A program made the translations under genes and the position numbers. Positions 1 to 10,341 of a DNA stretch of 64,000 nt are shown here, in pieces (within the stretch, counting starts at the first letter, position 1; each line of letters opens with the position of its first letter). The DNA comes from Phragmites australis. Lineage: Eukaryota; Streptophyta; Magnoliopsida; Poales; Poaceae. The stretch is taken from positions 17,789,146-17,853,145 of the forward strand of contig NC_084940.1 of assembly GCF_958298935.1 (NCBI RefSeq). The letters run 5' to 3'. The notes beneath the pieces are model-generated. The model worked only from the letters and a program-made list of their open reading frames with translations, made no database searches and was not told the origin of the DNA.

Positions 1-1100
1 AGTTGTTTGTGTTTTCTCTTTTGCCGGTTGTTCCTGCGAGTAGACGACTACGTTCTGAAGCAATACGAGGATCTCCAGGAGCAACAGTTCGAGATAACAA
101 AGCAATATCATGAAAGCAAGTGTCCTTGAACATTTTACGCCTACTTTTATAAAATTTTGCTTTACAAATTGCATGCTTGTCAAACATAATATCCCATGAA
201 TATGGTTTACTAGTTTTCCCCCATTTTCCTTGTAGCCATAGAATATTGATCATAGTTTGGATAGAAAATACTTAGTGTCGCTTACTCATCGGTAGAATAG
301 GCAAATGATGTTTTGTTTAATAATGCATGATGATAACCTTAGTAAAGATGCTTAGACTCATGGAAGTTAGGGTCTGGGTAAGTGTGGCATAATGGATGGC
401 CTGTGGATGTGTTTCAGGCAGATTGTGGGCTTTGTCGGATATTGGTTTTCTCCCTGTGTTGGTTGAAGGCGGTCTTGCCCAGACCATATTAAGGATCGGT
501 TCGTGGAGCGACCACCCATGAAAACAGTACAACCACAAGCCTGGTATGGGACGGGCCTAGCCAAGTAATTCGCTATCCTCTCAGCATTGTGAAGATCATT
601 TGGTGGTACGGGAATGAAAGGGTGTACTTCCTGAAACCATAAGGCACAAGAGGAGACTTCTGGGGTGGATGGTGTACTCCACTTATGTACGGGGGTGAAA
701 CCTCAGCGGATCAACACGTAATGAGAGAGACGTTGGAAAAGCTTTGCAATGGATTCCTAGTGCACACCTCGGAAGTGTGTAAGAGTCATCCGTCAACCAA
801 CAGGTACTCGAAAAAATACGAAGACACGTCTTATGGGTAAAGTGTACAACCTCTGCAGAGTGAAAACTGAATATTCAGCCGTGCTCACGGTTATGAGCGG
901 CATAAACCCCTCACATGATTAGTCGGGTGATTTTCGATGGTTTGAATGGTCTTTGGTTGGTTCGGGTGGATCACAGTGGTGGGAACTGTGATTCGATCTT
1001 AGGTTTTTGGATAAAGGTGGATAGAACCTCAGATGAGGAGTAAGTTGATTGGAACCTTAGCTCAAGTTTTAGAAGATCTTTCACACAGTAAATATATTAC
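1..1100 (+). repeat. Dispersed LTR-type grass repeat, copy 1
   Basis: This stretch has no coding content and resembles the last ~800 bases of the window in the same orientation. Both copies share a block around 460-560 here and 63,700-63,800 there (phrases such as 'aggaccggttc' and 'tggagcga'), followed by a matching block around 600-760 and 63,840-63,990 ('gtacttcctga', 'ggcacaagag', 'gtgaaacctca'). The first ~110 bases resemble 63,225-63,310. I read it as part of a long LTR or leader of a retroelement. Family and exact ends are not determinable by eye. Confidence 0.5.
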
Positions 1101-2193
1101 TTTTATAGTTGTTTTACTACTAAAATGATATTTATGTAAAAAAATTCCTGTGTTAAGCCATTCTTGATATTGGTCTCATGTCATACTTTTTCTACACTTG
1201 TGGAGTACGATATGTACTCATACTTTCTATTTTCAATAATAAATATTGTTCAGTTGGAGAAAACTACAAGAAGATCAAACGTTTCAGGTCGCGTTGCTCC
1301 TAGTCGATTGCCTGTGGTGTGTCCAGAAGATCCATAGGAGTTCTCTTTGTGTTCTTCCGCTGTTGAGTAAACTCTAGTATTTATTTCAATAAAATTGTTT
1401 TGTTCGATATAGAATTATATATCATTATATGTATAATAAAACTGGTTCTAACGTACATGTAGATTGCACGTGATGATTCTTCTGAAAAACGGGGCGTGAC
1501 AGCTGCTCGGTGGCAGAGTGCTTTGAGCGCGGTGTGTTGGGCAGCTGGTCCGTCCCGGCACTGCCGCTGCAGCTCCCGCCCTTCTCCTCCACCCTGAACT
1601 AGAGATCTACAACCCAGAACCAAAAAAAACACGCGGCAGGTGGCAAGGCCGTTATCGTCGTCGAAGCCCACGCTGCCACTGAATCTGGAGCTGGCGCTCA
1701 TGAAGCTACCACCCACTTTCCACTCCGGCAGCCTCTGCTGCTGTGGTTGCGGCATGGCAGAGTCAACAGAAGAACCTAACATTAGTGAGGTTAAAAACAT
1801 GACCCATTTGTTGCTGTTGTTCATGACAATTTGACAATTGAGAGCTTTACAATAGCAGTTACTGAAAAAAAAATCTTGTGCTGAAAACTATTCAGAATCA
1901 ATGCAGGCCTTCAGACAGTGAGGCCTTGCCGAGGGGCATCTTGCAGAACAAGTCCAACTTCAAGACCACGTCGAACATTTGGTGCCCAAATACTGGCACG
2001 GCAACATCTGCTAATCTAGCTTAAACCTGAGAGAAACTCGGGAGCAAAGCTACCTTCTTGCTAACAGAAAATAGCGCCCAAAATCTCATGGCCGCTACTC
2101 ACTATCGCAACCGCAAATTCCACACCGAGAAGATGAAAAAGCAGCCTAAATTGCATCAATTTTAATTGCAAGGGTGAAATGTTCAGCTATTAC
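1101..2193. other. Non-coding stretch downstream of the bHLH remnant
   Basis: No gene is supported here. Minus-strand open frames around 1,381-1,824 and 1,920-2,030 might derive from 3' parts of the decayed bHLH gene next door, but I could not match them to the expected second half of the helix-loop-helix or to the C-terminus. The region is otherwise AT-rich. Confidence 0.35.
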
Positions 2194-2782
2194 CCTCTCA
2201 GCGATACTGTAGGAATCTGTCGCCTGTCCACAGCGTGCCCGCACCTTTGGCCGCGGCACCATGGCTCTCTCGCCTAGCTTTGGCTGCGCGTGGAACATCT
2301 GCATGTTGATAAACACTAAAGAATTAGTACCAGCTTCGAAATTCCCAAGGAAAAAAAATCTTTCACTTCGGACACAAAACTGCTCTGCTGGCCCTCCGAT
2401 CTGGGGAGGCGGTGCCACGCGGAGGTGCGTCTACTGCACGCCGCCGATGCCGGAGAACATCGGAGGGAAGAGGCCGGCGAGCTCCACCGGGTCCCGGTCC
2501 TGCAAAGAACACCCAACGCCTCAGCAAGCTCTCACAAGCACGGCCACTTCGACGGGTGGGGGTGTAACAGGGGCAACTGAGTTCACTCGCGCGGCGCAGG
2601 GAGCTCACCGGCTTGGCGCCGCGGGGGGCCTCGGTTGCGGCGTCGAGGCTGAGGGCGAGCGGGAACGGCTGGTCGCCGGCACCGGAGCCCGCCGGGGATA
2701 CGGTGAGGCAGACGAAGGGGAGAAGTCGAGGGCTCGAGGCGGGGGCAAGCGGAGGGAGACCGTCTCGTGGACCTGCCACCAC
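2194..2782 (-). pseudogene. Decayed bHLH transcription factor gene (UNE12/bHLH7-type) fragment
   Basis: Three exon remnants can be read on the minus strand. Exon 1 (about 2,782-2,609) ends with residues like DQPFPLALSLDAATEA and a GTGAGC donor. Exon 2 starts at 2,499 after a TTTGCAG acceptor with DRDPVELAGLFPPMFSG. Exon 3 (2,298-2,194) reads PRPKVRARCGQATDSYSIAER and stops at a GTAATA donor. That last stretch is the start of the plant bHLH basic region, usually VRARRGQATDPHSIAER; here the second arginine is cysteine and DPH has become DSY. An in-frame TAG at 2,433-2,431 interrupts exon 2. I could not find the exons for helix 2 and the C-terminus. The gene is therefore a broken, 3'-truncated copy. 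Intron positions are kept, so it is not a processed retrocopy. Subfamily assignment is from memory of the family. Confidence 0.6.
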
Positions 2783-3358
2783 GTCGCTAGTCTGGCCGCA
2801 CGCGTGCGGCGACGCGACACGGGCCGAGTCGGGGAGAAGATCAGTAAGAAAATATTTATTTATTTTCTCCTTTTCAATTTAGTTATTGAATCATGAAATA
2901 ATAATATGATAGTGTCTCACGATGGTTTTTTAATTAAGTTATATAAAATTTACTTTCGAAGCCTAGGGTGGAGGCACACGTGAGGAGCGGAGGCGGGCGG
3001 CCGCTGTGGAAGGGGCGAGCTGAGAGACGGTGGCGAAAGTAAATTATATAGAACCGGGTTTTATAAAAAACCTCATTCCATATAATAATATATGTCATCT
3101 TTCCCTCTCTGCATTTCAGCCCAGCCGTTGTACGAGAGGATGTGTGATTGGATCAAGATCCTACGGATATCTTTGATAGAAAAGTCCAATAAAATTTGCT
3201 TTCGATGGTGGCACGTAGACATGCTTGGGGAGGAGACAAAGGTAACGAGGGAGTCGGTGTGCTCTGGGAAGATTCACGAAGGAAGCTCACAGTTCACATT
3301 GAACGGTTCTCCTCCTTTACTAGCTTCATTCAACAGTCCTCATCTTTTTGCTGATGTG
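2783..3358. other. Non-coding stretch upstream of the bHLH remnant
   Basis: No gene recognised. An open frame at 3,092-3,364 (+) has no recognisable domain and looks like chance. The segment 2,850-3,080 is AT-rich with a short GC-rich island near 2,960-3,030. Confidence 0.3.
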
Positions 3359-5342
3359 GCGTGACGACGGCTCGAGAAACCCATAACGTTTAGTATAGAA
3401 AGATTTTCATAGAGATAACATAAATACTTGCAATGATGTTAGTGCGTGCAAGTAGATTTGATTCACACTATACCTCACATCAAGCACACTTACACTTGTC
3501 TCGTGAGAGTGTAATCCCTGATAATAATGATAATAATGTGACCTTCTAAACCGTTGCTCGGTTAGACGATCGGAGATCGTGGATGCATAGATCTCGTCAA
3601 GACGAATACATTTTGCTATCTAATATCAAGTTTGAACACTTAGTGAATTCGTATTGAGCCCAATAAATTTATACCGTTGGATTAAAAATAAAATAAAATA
3701 AAGGATACACTTGCCTCGCCCTCATCTTCTCAGGGCCGACATCGCCGCCTCCGGTAGCCGCCGCCGCACGCCCAGCCTCTCCTGCCACCACGCGCCCGGC
3801 CGTCGGGGAGGAGGAGGGAGCAGGGGGGCCAGCTGGCCGGTTGACCAGGCAAGAAGAGAACGAAGGAAAAGGAAGGAAGAAAAGAAGGAAGGAAAAGAAA
3901 GGAAGAAGAAGACGAAGAAGGGACGAGGATGCCATCCGCGGGTTCGTTGGTTTTTCCTCGCCGGTTTGCGGTTCCGCTCCAAAGGTGACTCCTTCGTAGT
4001 CCTTAGATGCTTGTAGGAGCTAGAGTTCAATCGTCCACATTGTCAATTAAATGTATTGTTGGTCCGGTTAGTGAGTAGCGTGTGTTGGACGCGAGTATAT
4101 TGGAAGTTGTAGTTCATGTATAGGCGTACCGATGGCGTTAGTATTGTTCTTTTTGGGCGATTAAGCGTGCGCCTTCTTTTACTTCGTCGTTGCGGTATTT
4201 TTGTGCTAATTGTGTGTTTGTTCAGGTGGTGCCGCCTCATGCCACGGCTAGTTCCTGTTTTCATCGTTGGTGAAGGTAAGTGAATGTAGTGAATAGCTAC
4301 ATTTTACCCTGTTATTTGATTGCCTACATTCTTTTAACTTTCAATGCATTCATCTAACCTGAATAACAGATTATGAGCTGGTTACTATGTTGTTTACCTT
4401 TCGGAAGTTTACTCGATTATTGATTTACGAAGTGCAATAAGTATAACTTGCCATTTGCGGTTGTTCATTACTGTTTTATGCAATTCTTGAAGTCTCAAAC
4501 ATATTCTGGAGGTTATATTGTTGGTTATGCATGAAGCATCTCATACATATACATCTCATGCATTAAAAGTTTGTCACCATCTTCTGGCTGCGACCGTACC
4601 AGTACAACACCGTATGTTATCTGAGAAGGGGTACGATGCACACCCTTACGTTACCCAAGGAGGGGTAAGGGCGAGGAAGAGCATGTCATGTGCATGGTCA
4701 TGCATTCATATGAAGTTCATTGTCTAATTCGCATCAAGGCCTTACTTCCTTTAGTTGGCTTGTATATATGATACGGCTATGAAAGTTTATGCCAACAGAA
4801 TGTTAAAATGGTTAAAATTGTCATTGGACTTGCTTAGCCATATTTGTTTATCTTGATGTGGTTGATGTGGATAGTCTATTTCGTTACTAGATTCTATTTA
4901 GAGTTGATTGCTTATTCAACTGTGACTAAATAGCTCTTTAAAGTAAATTCACTTGCTGAGATTTTTGAATCTCACCTGTGTTTTTCTTTCCAGATTCTCT
5001 TTGATATATCAATCGCATGCGGGATGGGTAGCTGCACGTTGCCTGCGTGCACCTTCTCTTTTGGGATAAACTTGATGTGTTGTCAGATAATGACTATTTG
5101 TCTGTGATGTCTATAGTGAGTCTGTGGTGTTAAGTTTTATGATCGAGGTTTGTCCCTCATTTGCTAGGATCTTTATATTGCTAGTATGATAATCTATAAT
5201 CTGTTTTGTCTGTGTATGTTTGTTGCCAGTTATACCTCCACTTTCTGGGAACGTGCTGTCGAATTTTTTCCTGAAAATATCGGCTCATCTGTAGGTTGGT
5301 CTGAGTGACATTCCGGACTTATTTTGGTCCTCGAGGTGTTAC
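3359..5342 (+). repeat. Probable LTR or LTR-derived repeat
   Basis: The segment is non-coding. It ends at 5,332-5,342 with 'gaggtgttaca', which resembles the 3' edge of grass gypsy LTRs (…GGTGTTACA), and it contains a purine-rich tract at 3,845-3,925. The left edge near 3,359 ('gtgacgacgg') is only suggestive. No internal coding region or second LTR was found, so a solo LTR or fragment is the simplest reading. Confidence 0.25.
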
Positions 5343-6700
5343 AGAGAATAAATAGTATTGAGATCACCGGACAAAAACAAATGTTTTGAAATATATCCTT
5401 GCACGAACAATTTGGCCACGCTATAGCTTGCAACATAGTAAAATGGTGACAAACAAGCCTTAGCTTGAATGGTTAGTGAAAGTGTTATACCTCTTACTTA
5501 CTAGAGATTAATTTTAGATTTGCTTCTTATATATTTCATAAAGTGAAATTTTTTAGTGGTAGGCAATGTACTCGTCGATAGCGAGTTGATTATAGTGATT
5601 TTGTCGATCTTCAAGTTCCATATCTCCAGTCTCAGTAGACTTTGTATGAGTACGTACGTGTGGTGATATGAGTATGTGCGTGCGTACATCTACGAATTGT
5701 ACTGGTGTTTTTAAAAAAAAACATAGCGAAATGGTCCATTTATGGCATGGTCAAATTTTCATTTTAGAAAGGAGGATGCTAAATTGCAGACGCATGTTTT
5801 TGAAAAAACTTCAGGTGATGGCTATGAGCCGTTAGATGGGCATCCAGCGGCTCGCGACTGTCTCCAACCTCTCGTCCCGCTCTGCCTCGCCCCGCCTCGC
5901 TGCACTCCCCCATCCAGCCCGCCTCTGGCCATCTCTGGCGATGAGAACGCCGCTGGATCTACTCCCGTAACCCTCGCCGCACTAACCTGACACGCCGAGA
6001 CGCCTTCCGCCCCACTCTGGCCCACCGGTCGTCCTCCATCGCCCACGGCTAGCGGCGCCCCAGCACCCACCTCCTCCATCGAGCCAATCTTCCTCCCCCA
6101 GACCTCCTCTAAGTCTAGGAGTCATGGAGGGCACCAAAATCCTGAAAAACTCGTAACCCTAACCCCATCACTGGTTTTCGTCACCTGATCATATTCCTAA
6201 ATTTCAGGTGTCTAAAATTTAGGAAGTGTATTTTAGAAAACAAAATATTAGCACAATGTTTTATTATGAATACTGATTAAAAAGGTCAAAAAATTAAAAC
6301 AGCCCCTTCCATCCGCTCCTACTTTTTGGGCCTAGGGGTGGTAACGGGTCAGATCAGAGCCATGTGGAGCAAGAATGCATCTGACCTGAAACCCGAACCA
6401 TAAAATCCGATCCGGACCCGAAACTTAAAATGGGTGTAAAATCACCCCCGCCCTCGGCCCCAACAGGGACTCGAGACCCGCCGAGGACACAAAACCTCCG
6501 CTCCCTGTGCATTGACTCACCCCATCCCTCGCCTACTCCCCATCCCCATGGTGCCATCATGCCTGCTCATGTGCTGGATCCACCCACCGTGCGTCTTCCC
6601 CACGCGCATCGTGCGGCGATCGAGCCTCGCCTCCGCCTTCCTTCATTTGTCTTCTCGCTCCCGGTCTTCGCCCCTAACGCCGTCACCACAACCACCATCG
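5343..6700. other. Intergenic, no gene recognised
   Basis: The segment holds short GC-rich patches (5,830-6,120 and 6,430-6,680) with overlapping open frames on both strands and no recognisable domain. It looks like transposon-derived or decayed sequence. Confidence 0.3.
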
Positions 6701-7440
6701 CCGACACGGTTCAAAAATGTGATGATAACCGAGCAAAAACCACGATTACCGACCTTCTCGCTCCGGCTCGGTTTCAAAAGTCGAGCGGTAACCGAATTTG
6801 AATTCAAAAAATTCAAACCGGTTTTTTTTAAAATCAAATAATCCAAAAAAATCGATAAAAAACTAGGGCTAATTTTAAGAGTATCTGTACAAACAAAATT
6901 CAACATTAATCTCATTTACAGCTCCAAATTGGTGAGAAAAGTTTGGAATTCATTTAAATGGGCTGTTTTGTTAATTGGGCTGAATGAACAATATTGATCC
7001 GGCCCGTTTCAGCCCACATTCAATGGATAAGCTTGTGTCGGTGTGGAGGGCGATGTGCACTGCAGAAAATCCCCACCCCATTTCCCGCAGCCGCAGACGC
7101 AGTGCCAGCGACCGCCCGACTGAATCCGGCGCTCTCCGGCGGGAATCCGGCGTCGCAGGTGCGGTTATCGAGCGGTGGAGCTCGGTTACCGACCACATCC
7201 GAGTGGTAACTGACCGTCTGCACCGAGCTCATCGAACCTCGCCGCTGTAGTTCGGTAATCGCTGAAGAAGCTTGGGTAACCGCTAAAACTCTTCGATTTT
7301 GCGTGTTTCTCGGTCGGTAATCGTGGATATTTGGTCGGTAGTTGTAGGCTGCATGGTATTTCAATGATGCAGTGCGTGATGCATTCGTTTGTGGACCGTT
7401 TAGTAGCATTCTTTCGTGTATTATGGTCGGTAAGCGGTGT
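6701..7440. repeat. CGGTAA-rich block, left side of a hAT-like element
   Basis: Motifs of the type CGGTAACCG, CGGTAATCG and their complements recur many times here (for example around 6,727-6,800, 7,162-7,215 and 7,248-7,330). The same motif family recurs at 9,280-9,560, on the other side of a BED zinc-finger remnant. Clusters of short subterminal motifs flanking a transposase are typical of hAT-type DNA transposons. I could not identify terminal inverted repeats or an 8-bp duplication, so the outer edges are uncertain. Confidence 0.4.
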
Positions 7441-7797
7441 TAGAAGGGCAACAGTTCGTTGTATAGTCGATTAGGAACATGTAGCGGTTGATTTGCTCGG
7501 TTATGAACCTTATTACATCGAATTGTCCGTATACATGCGAATGTTGGTAATATTCGTGAAAGATAATCAGCCATTTACTATCGATTTTAGGTGCAAATGT
7601 TGCTAATATTCGTTCAATTAAGTTTATTAGTAGGCTAACCATTGATAAATTTTGTTCAATTGAGTTGACTAGAGATTTGAACATGTATGGAGATATTTAT
7701 TAGTAGGCTAACCATTGAGTTCTCTTCTTCCAATAGAGAAATTGCAAATTAATCGATGACGGATAAATTTGGCCCAGGGTGGTAGCACGGGGATAAT

Positions 7798-8716
7798 TTG
7801 GCCCTGGGGTTTAGGTGCAATTACTGCAATAAGGAAAAGAGAGGCGATGGTGCCACAAGGTTGAAAGAATATTTGGTAGGGCACGAATCGAACGTTATAC
7901 ATTGTGATAGGGTGCCTCCAGATGTGCGTGATTATTTCAGACGTGAGTTGGATATGGCAAGAGATAAGAGGAAGGAAAAGGCTGAGGAGAGGGTTCAGAG
8001 GCAAGAATCAGCAAGAGTTCAGGTAGATTTGATAAGCGACAATGAGGACACGGAAGAGGAACAGACGCAGCGTGCCATGGCTCAGTCGAGGGACGAGGAA
8101 GAGTTCAGGAGGAGGGCAGGCGAGTCCTACGAGCATGGAGGTGGTAGTGGTAGTGACAGAGGGGGCTCTGTGTTAAAGAGGATGCTTAGCAGAGCATCTT
8201 CAACAAGGGAACCACCACCAAGTGTCAGATATTACAATATTGCTTTAGCGAAATCCCCTGTGCAGCCGAGGATTGACACCGAGTCATGGAGTGCGAAGGG
8301 ATAGAAAGCGAAGGAAGCTATTGGTTTGGCATGGTTCAAATTTTTCCACACTTCAGGCATTCCTGGTAGAAGGACGGATGATGCATTCTTTGTTGTTGCA
8401 GTGAAAGAAACACAGAAATGGGGTGAGTGATTAAGTTTGTAATGAACTTATTGTTATCATATTTCTTTCTTTTGGACGTCTGACCATTTCTTCCGTAATA
8501 GGTGAGGGTGTACCATCTCCAACTGGCCGGGATATAGATGGTAAGTATCTGGACGAGAACGATGGACCACAAGATAGTGGGAGCTATTCCAGCAGCTATG
8601 GCATGGAGAGTAGTTCTGGATCGCATCCGTACCACTATCATATCCCCGATGCTCAGTCAGAGCCTCCTATTCAGTGGGTCTATGAGTGACAAGACCCTGA
8701 GTTTTATGTCATTTTG
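7798..8716 (+). pseudogene. BED zinc-finger, hAT transposase-derived remnant
   Basis: An open frame from 7,798 to 8,304 starts with a BED-type zinc finger: FRCNYCNKEKRGDGATRLKEY gives the CxxC pair and is followed by a GH and an HC pair in VGHESNVIHCDRVP. An acidic, Gln/Glu/Arg-rich linker follows. An in-frame TAG ends the frame at 8,302-8,304. The same frame then continues with AIGLAWFKFFHTSGIPGRR, resembling the start of the DUF659 region of plant hAT transposases. A Ser/Tyr/His-rich C-terminal part resumes at 8,503-8,680 (GRDIDGKYLDENDGPQDSGS). The catalytic RNase-H-like core and dimerisation domain are missing. This is a decayed, internally deleted transposase-derived gene, not a functional protein. 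Confidence 0.6.
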
Positions 8717-9275
8717 CAAGGACAATGATCAACTACTTCTGTATAGACAGGGCAAACATGGGCTGAGTTTAAGGCAAAGTTGCTATCGATACGACGGATA
8801 ATACTAATATCCACCAAGGAGTACAATATGGCCGAATTTAATCGCCTCCAAGTTGGTGGTTCTAAAGGTGATAAAAATTTACTTTTTGCAACTACTTTGT
8901 TCTCATACCATGTTATTATACTAATTTGTTTCATCTCGTAGGTTGCACGTGGCGTGGATACCATGGTAAGTACTGATGGATGGGATGTAATTACGTTTTT
9001 AGCTTTACTACGGATAATTCGATATATATTTATTAATTTCAGGCGCTGCATATGTAATGTACGTATATATTCGAAGCAACAATTATATGTTCGTGCTTGC
9101 ATTGCTATTACTATCTGTTTGTCGCCTTGGAAACTTCCAAAATATAGCAAAGGTCATGCCAAATTTTTTTTTTCTGATTTTACAAAACATACCATGGTAT
9201 TATACTATTTTTCCATGATTTATTGGTGATTTTTTTATGTTTTTTATGATTTTCCTACACAATTATTGATAACGC

Positions 9276-9565
9276 GTCCATACCGCTCGGTAATCGCTCA
9301 AAATCGTTTGGTTTTCGCAGCAAATCGGTCGGTTTTTGGGCTCTCGATTACCGAAGAAATCGCTCGATTTACCGCAAAAATCGCTCGGTAATCGGTCCAA
9401 TTCGACCGGTTACCGAGCGGCTAAAATCACAATTTTCCCCTAAATTTCAAATTTATTTAAATGAATTGTTCGAAATTTTTTGAAAATTCGAGCGGTTACC
9501 ACGGCAATCGCACTTTTTCGGTTACCATCGGAGCTCGGTAACTGAGCTCCGGTCGGTAAGGTAAA
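9276..9565. repeat. CGGTAA-rich block, right side of a hAT-like element
   Basis: Dense recurrence of TCGGTAATCG, CGGTTACC and ATTACCG motifs, matching the left block at 6.7-7.4 kb. It is non-coding and probably the subterminal region of the element that carries the BED zinc-finger remnant. Confidence 0.4.
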
Positions 9566-10127
9566 CCTTGATCGCCGAAGCATCAGCTATGCGGGCCTCA
9601 GTCACATAGGAGCATTAACACATGACGAAAAGTCCACTCGAGGGGTAGCCAACCGATGGTGATGGCCAGAGAGCTTGTAGTGGCGGCCAAGGTGATTGTG
9701 GAGGTTCGATCGGTGTGGCGAGGAGGAAGGGAAACATGGAAGGAGAGGAAAAAGGGACTAACGACCATCTAGGGACCATAGGGTTGCTCACTGAGCTGTC
9801 GGATGGAATGGAGGTGGCCTGGGACGAGTTGTCATCGGTGATGGCTTGGTGGAGCTTGACAGCCACAGCTCGGGAAAAAAGTGGTTTGTACGGCTCTTCC
9901 CGAATCGACGAGAGGAGGTGGGGAACCGGTGGAGGAGCTCGCTCCCGTGCTGCTCCAGGCTTCTGGGTGGGCTGGAGCTGTATGAGAATGGTGAATCGGT
10001 AGCGAGATGGCACAACGACGAGCTTTGCTCAATGTGTGGTCGATGTGTAGAACATGAGTTGGCACACGAGCTACTGGGCTGGGCTTTTCTGGATTCAGGG
10101 CTCATGAGGGCACTGCAGGAAAAAATG
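9566..10127. other. Intergenic DNA upstream of the receptor kinase
   Basis: GC-rich, with overlapping short open frames on both strands and no recognisable domain. No gene supported. Confidence 0.3.
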
Positions 10128-10146
10128 AAACCCTAACCCTAAACCC
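10128..10146 (+). promoter_or_regulatory. Telo-box-like motif upstream of the lectin receptor kinase
   Basis: The sequence aaaccctaaccctaaaccc lies about 200 bp upstream of the start codon at 10,342. It holds two overlapping copies of AAACCCTAA, the plant telo-box found in promoters and 5' leaders. A regulatory role here is inference. Confidence 0.4.
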
Positions 10147-10341
10147 GATTTGAATAGACGTTGCATGAGAGCAATTTAACACTCTAACCTATCCCTATCA
10201 AACCTGAAACACGTAGAACTCCGAAATAGTCCGTCCCGTTGCCACTGACGCGCCAACCCCACTTAAACCCCCGCGCCCATTAACGTCATCAACTATTCAA
10301 CTCTTTCTTCCACCTCACCGCACCACCCTCCCCCTCCTCTC

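Noticed and set aside
2261..2896. Plus-strand gene of 211 residues
   Set aside because: It is the antisense shadow of the GC-rich bHLH exons on the minus strand.
6320..6345. Left end of a hAT element ('taggggtggtaacgggt')
   Set aside because: The motif looks like a hAT terminus, but no inverted partner or 8-bp duplication was found on the right side.
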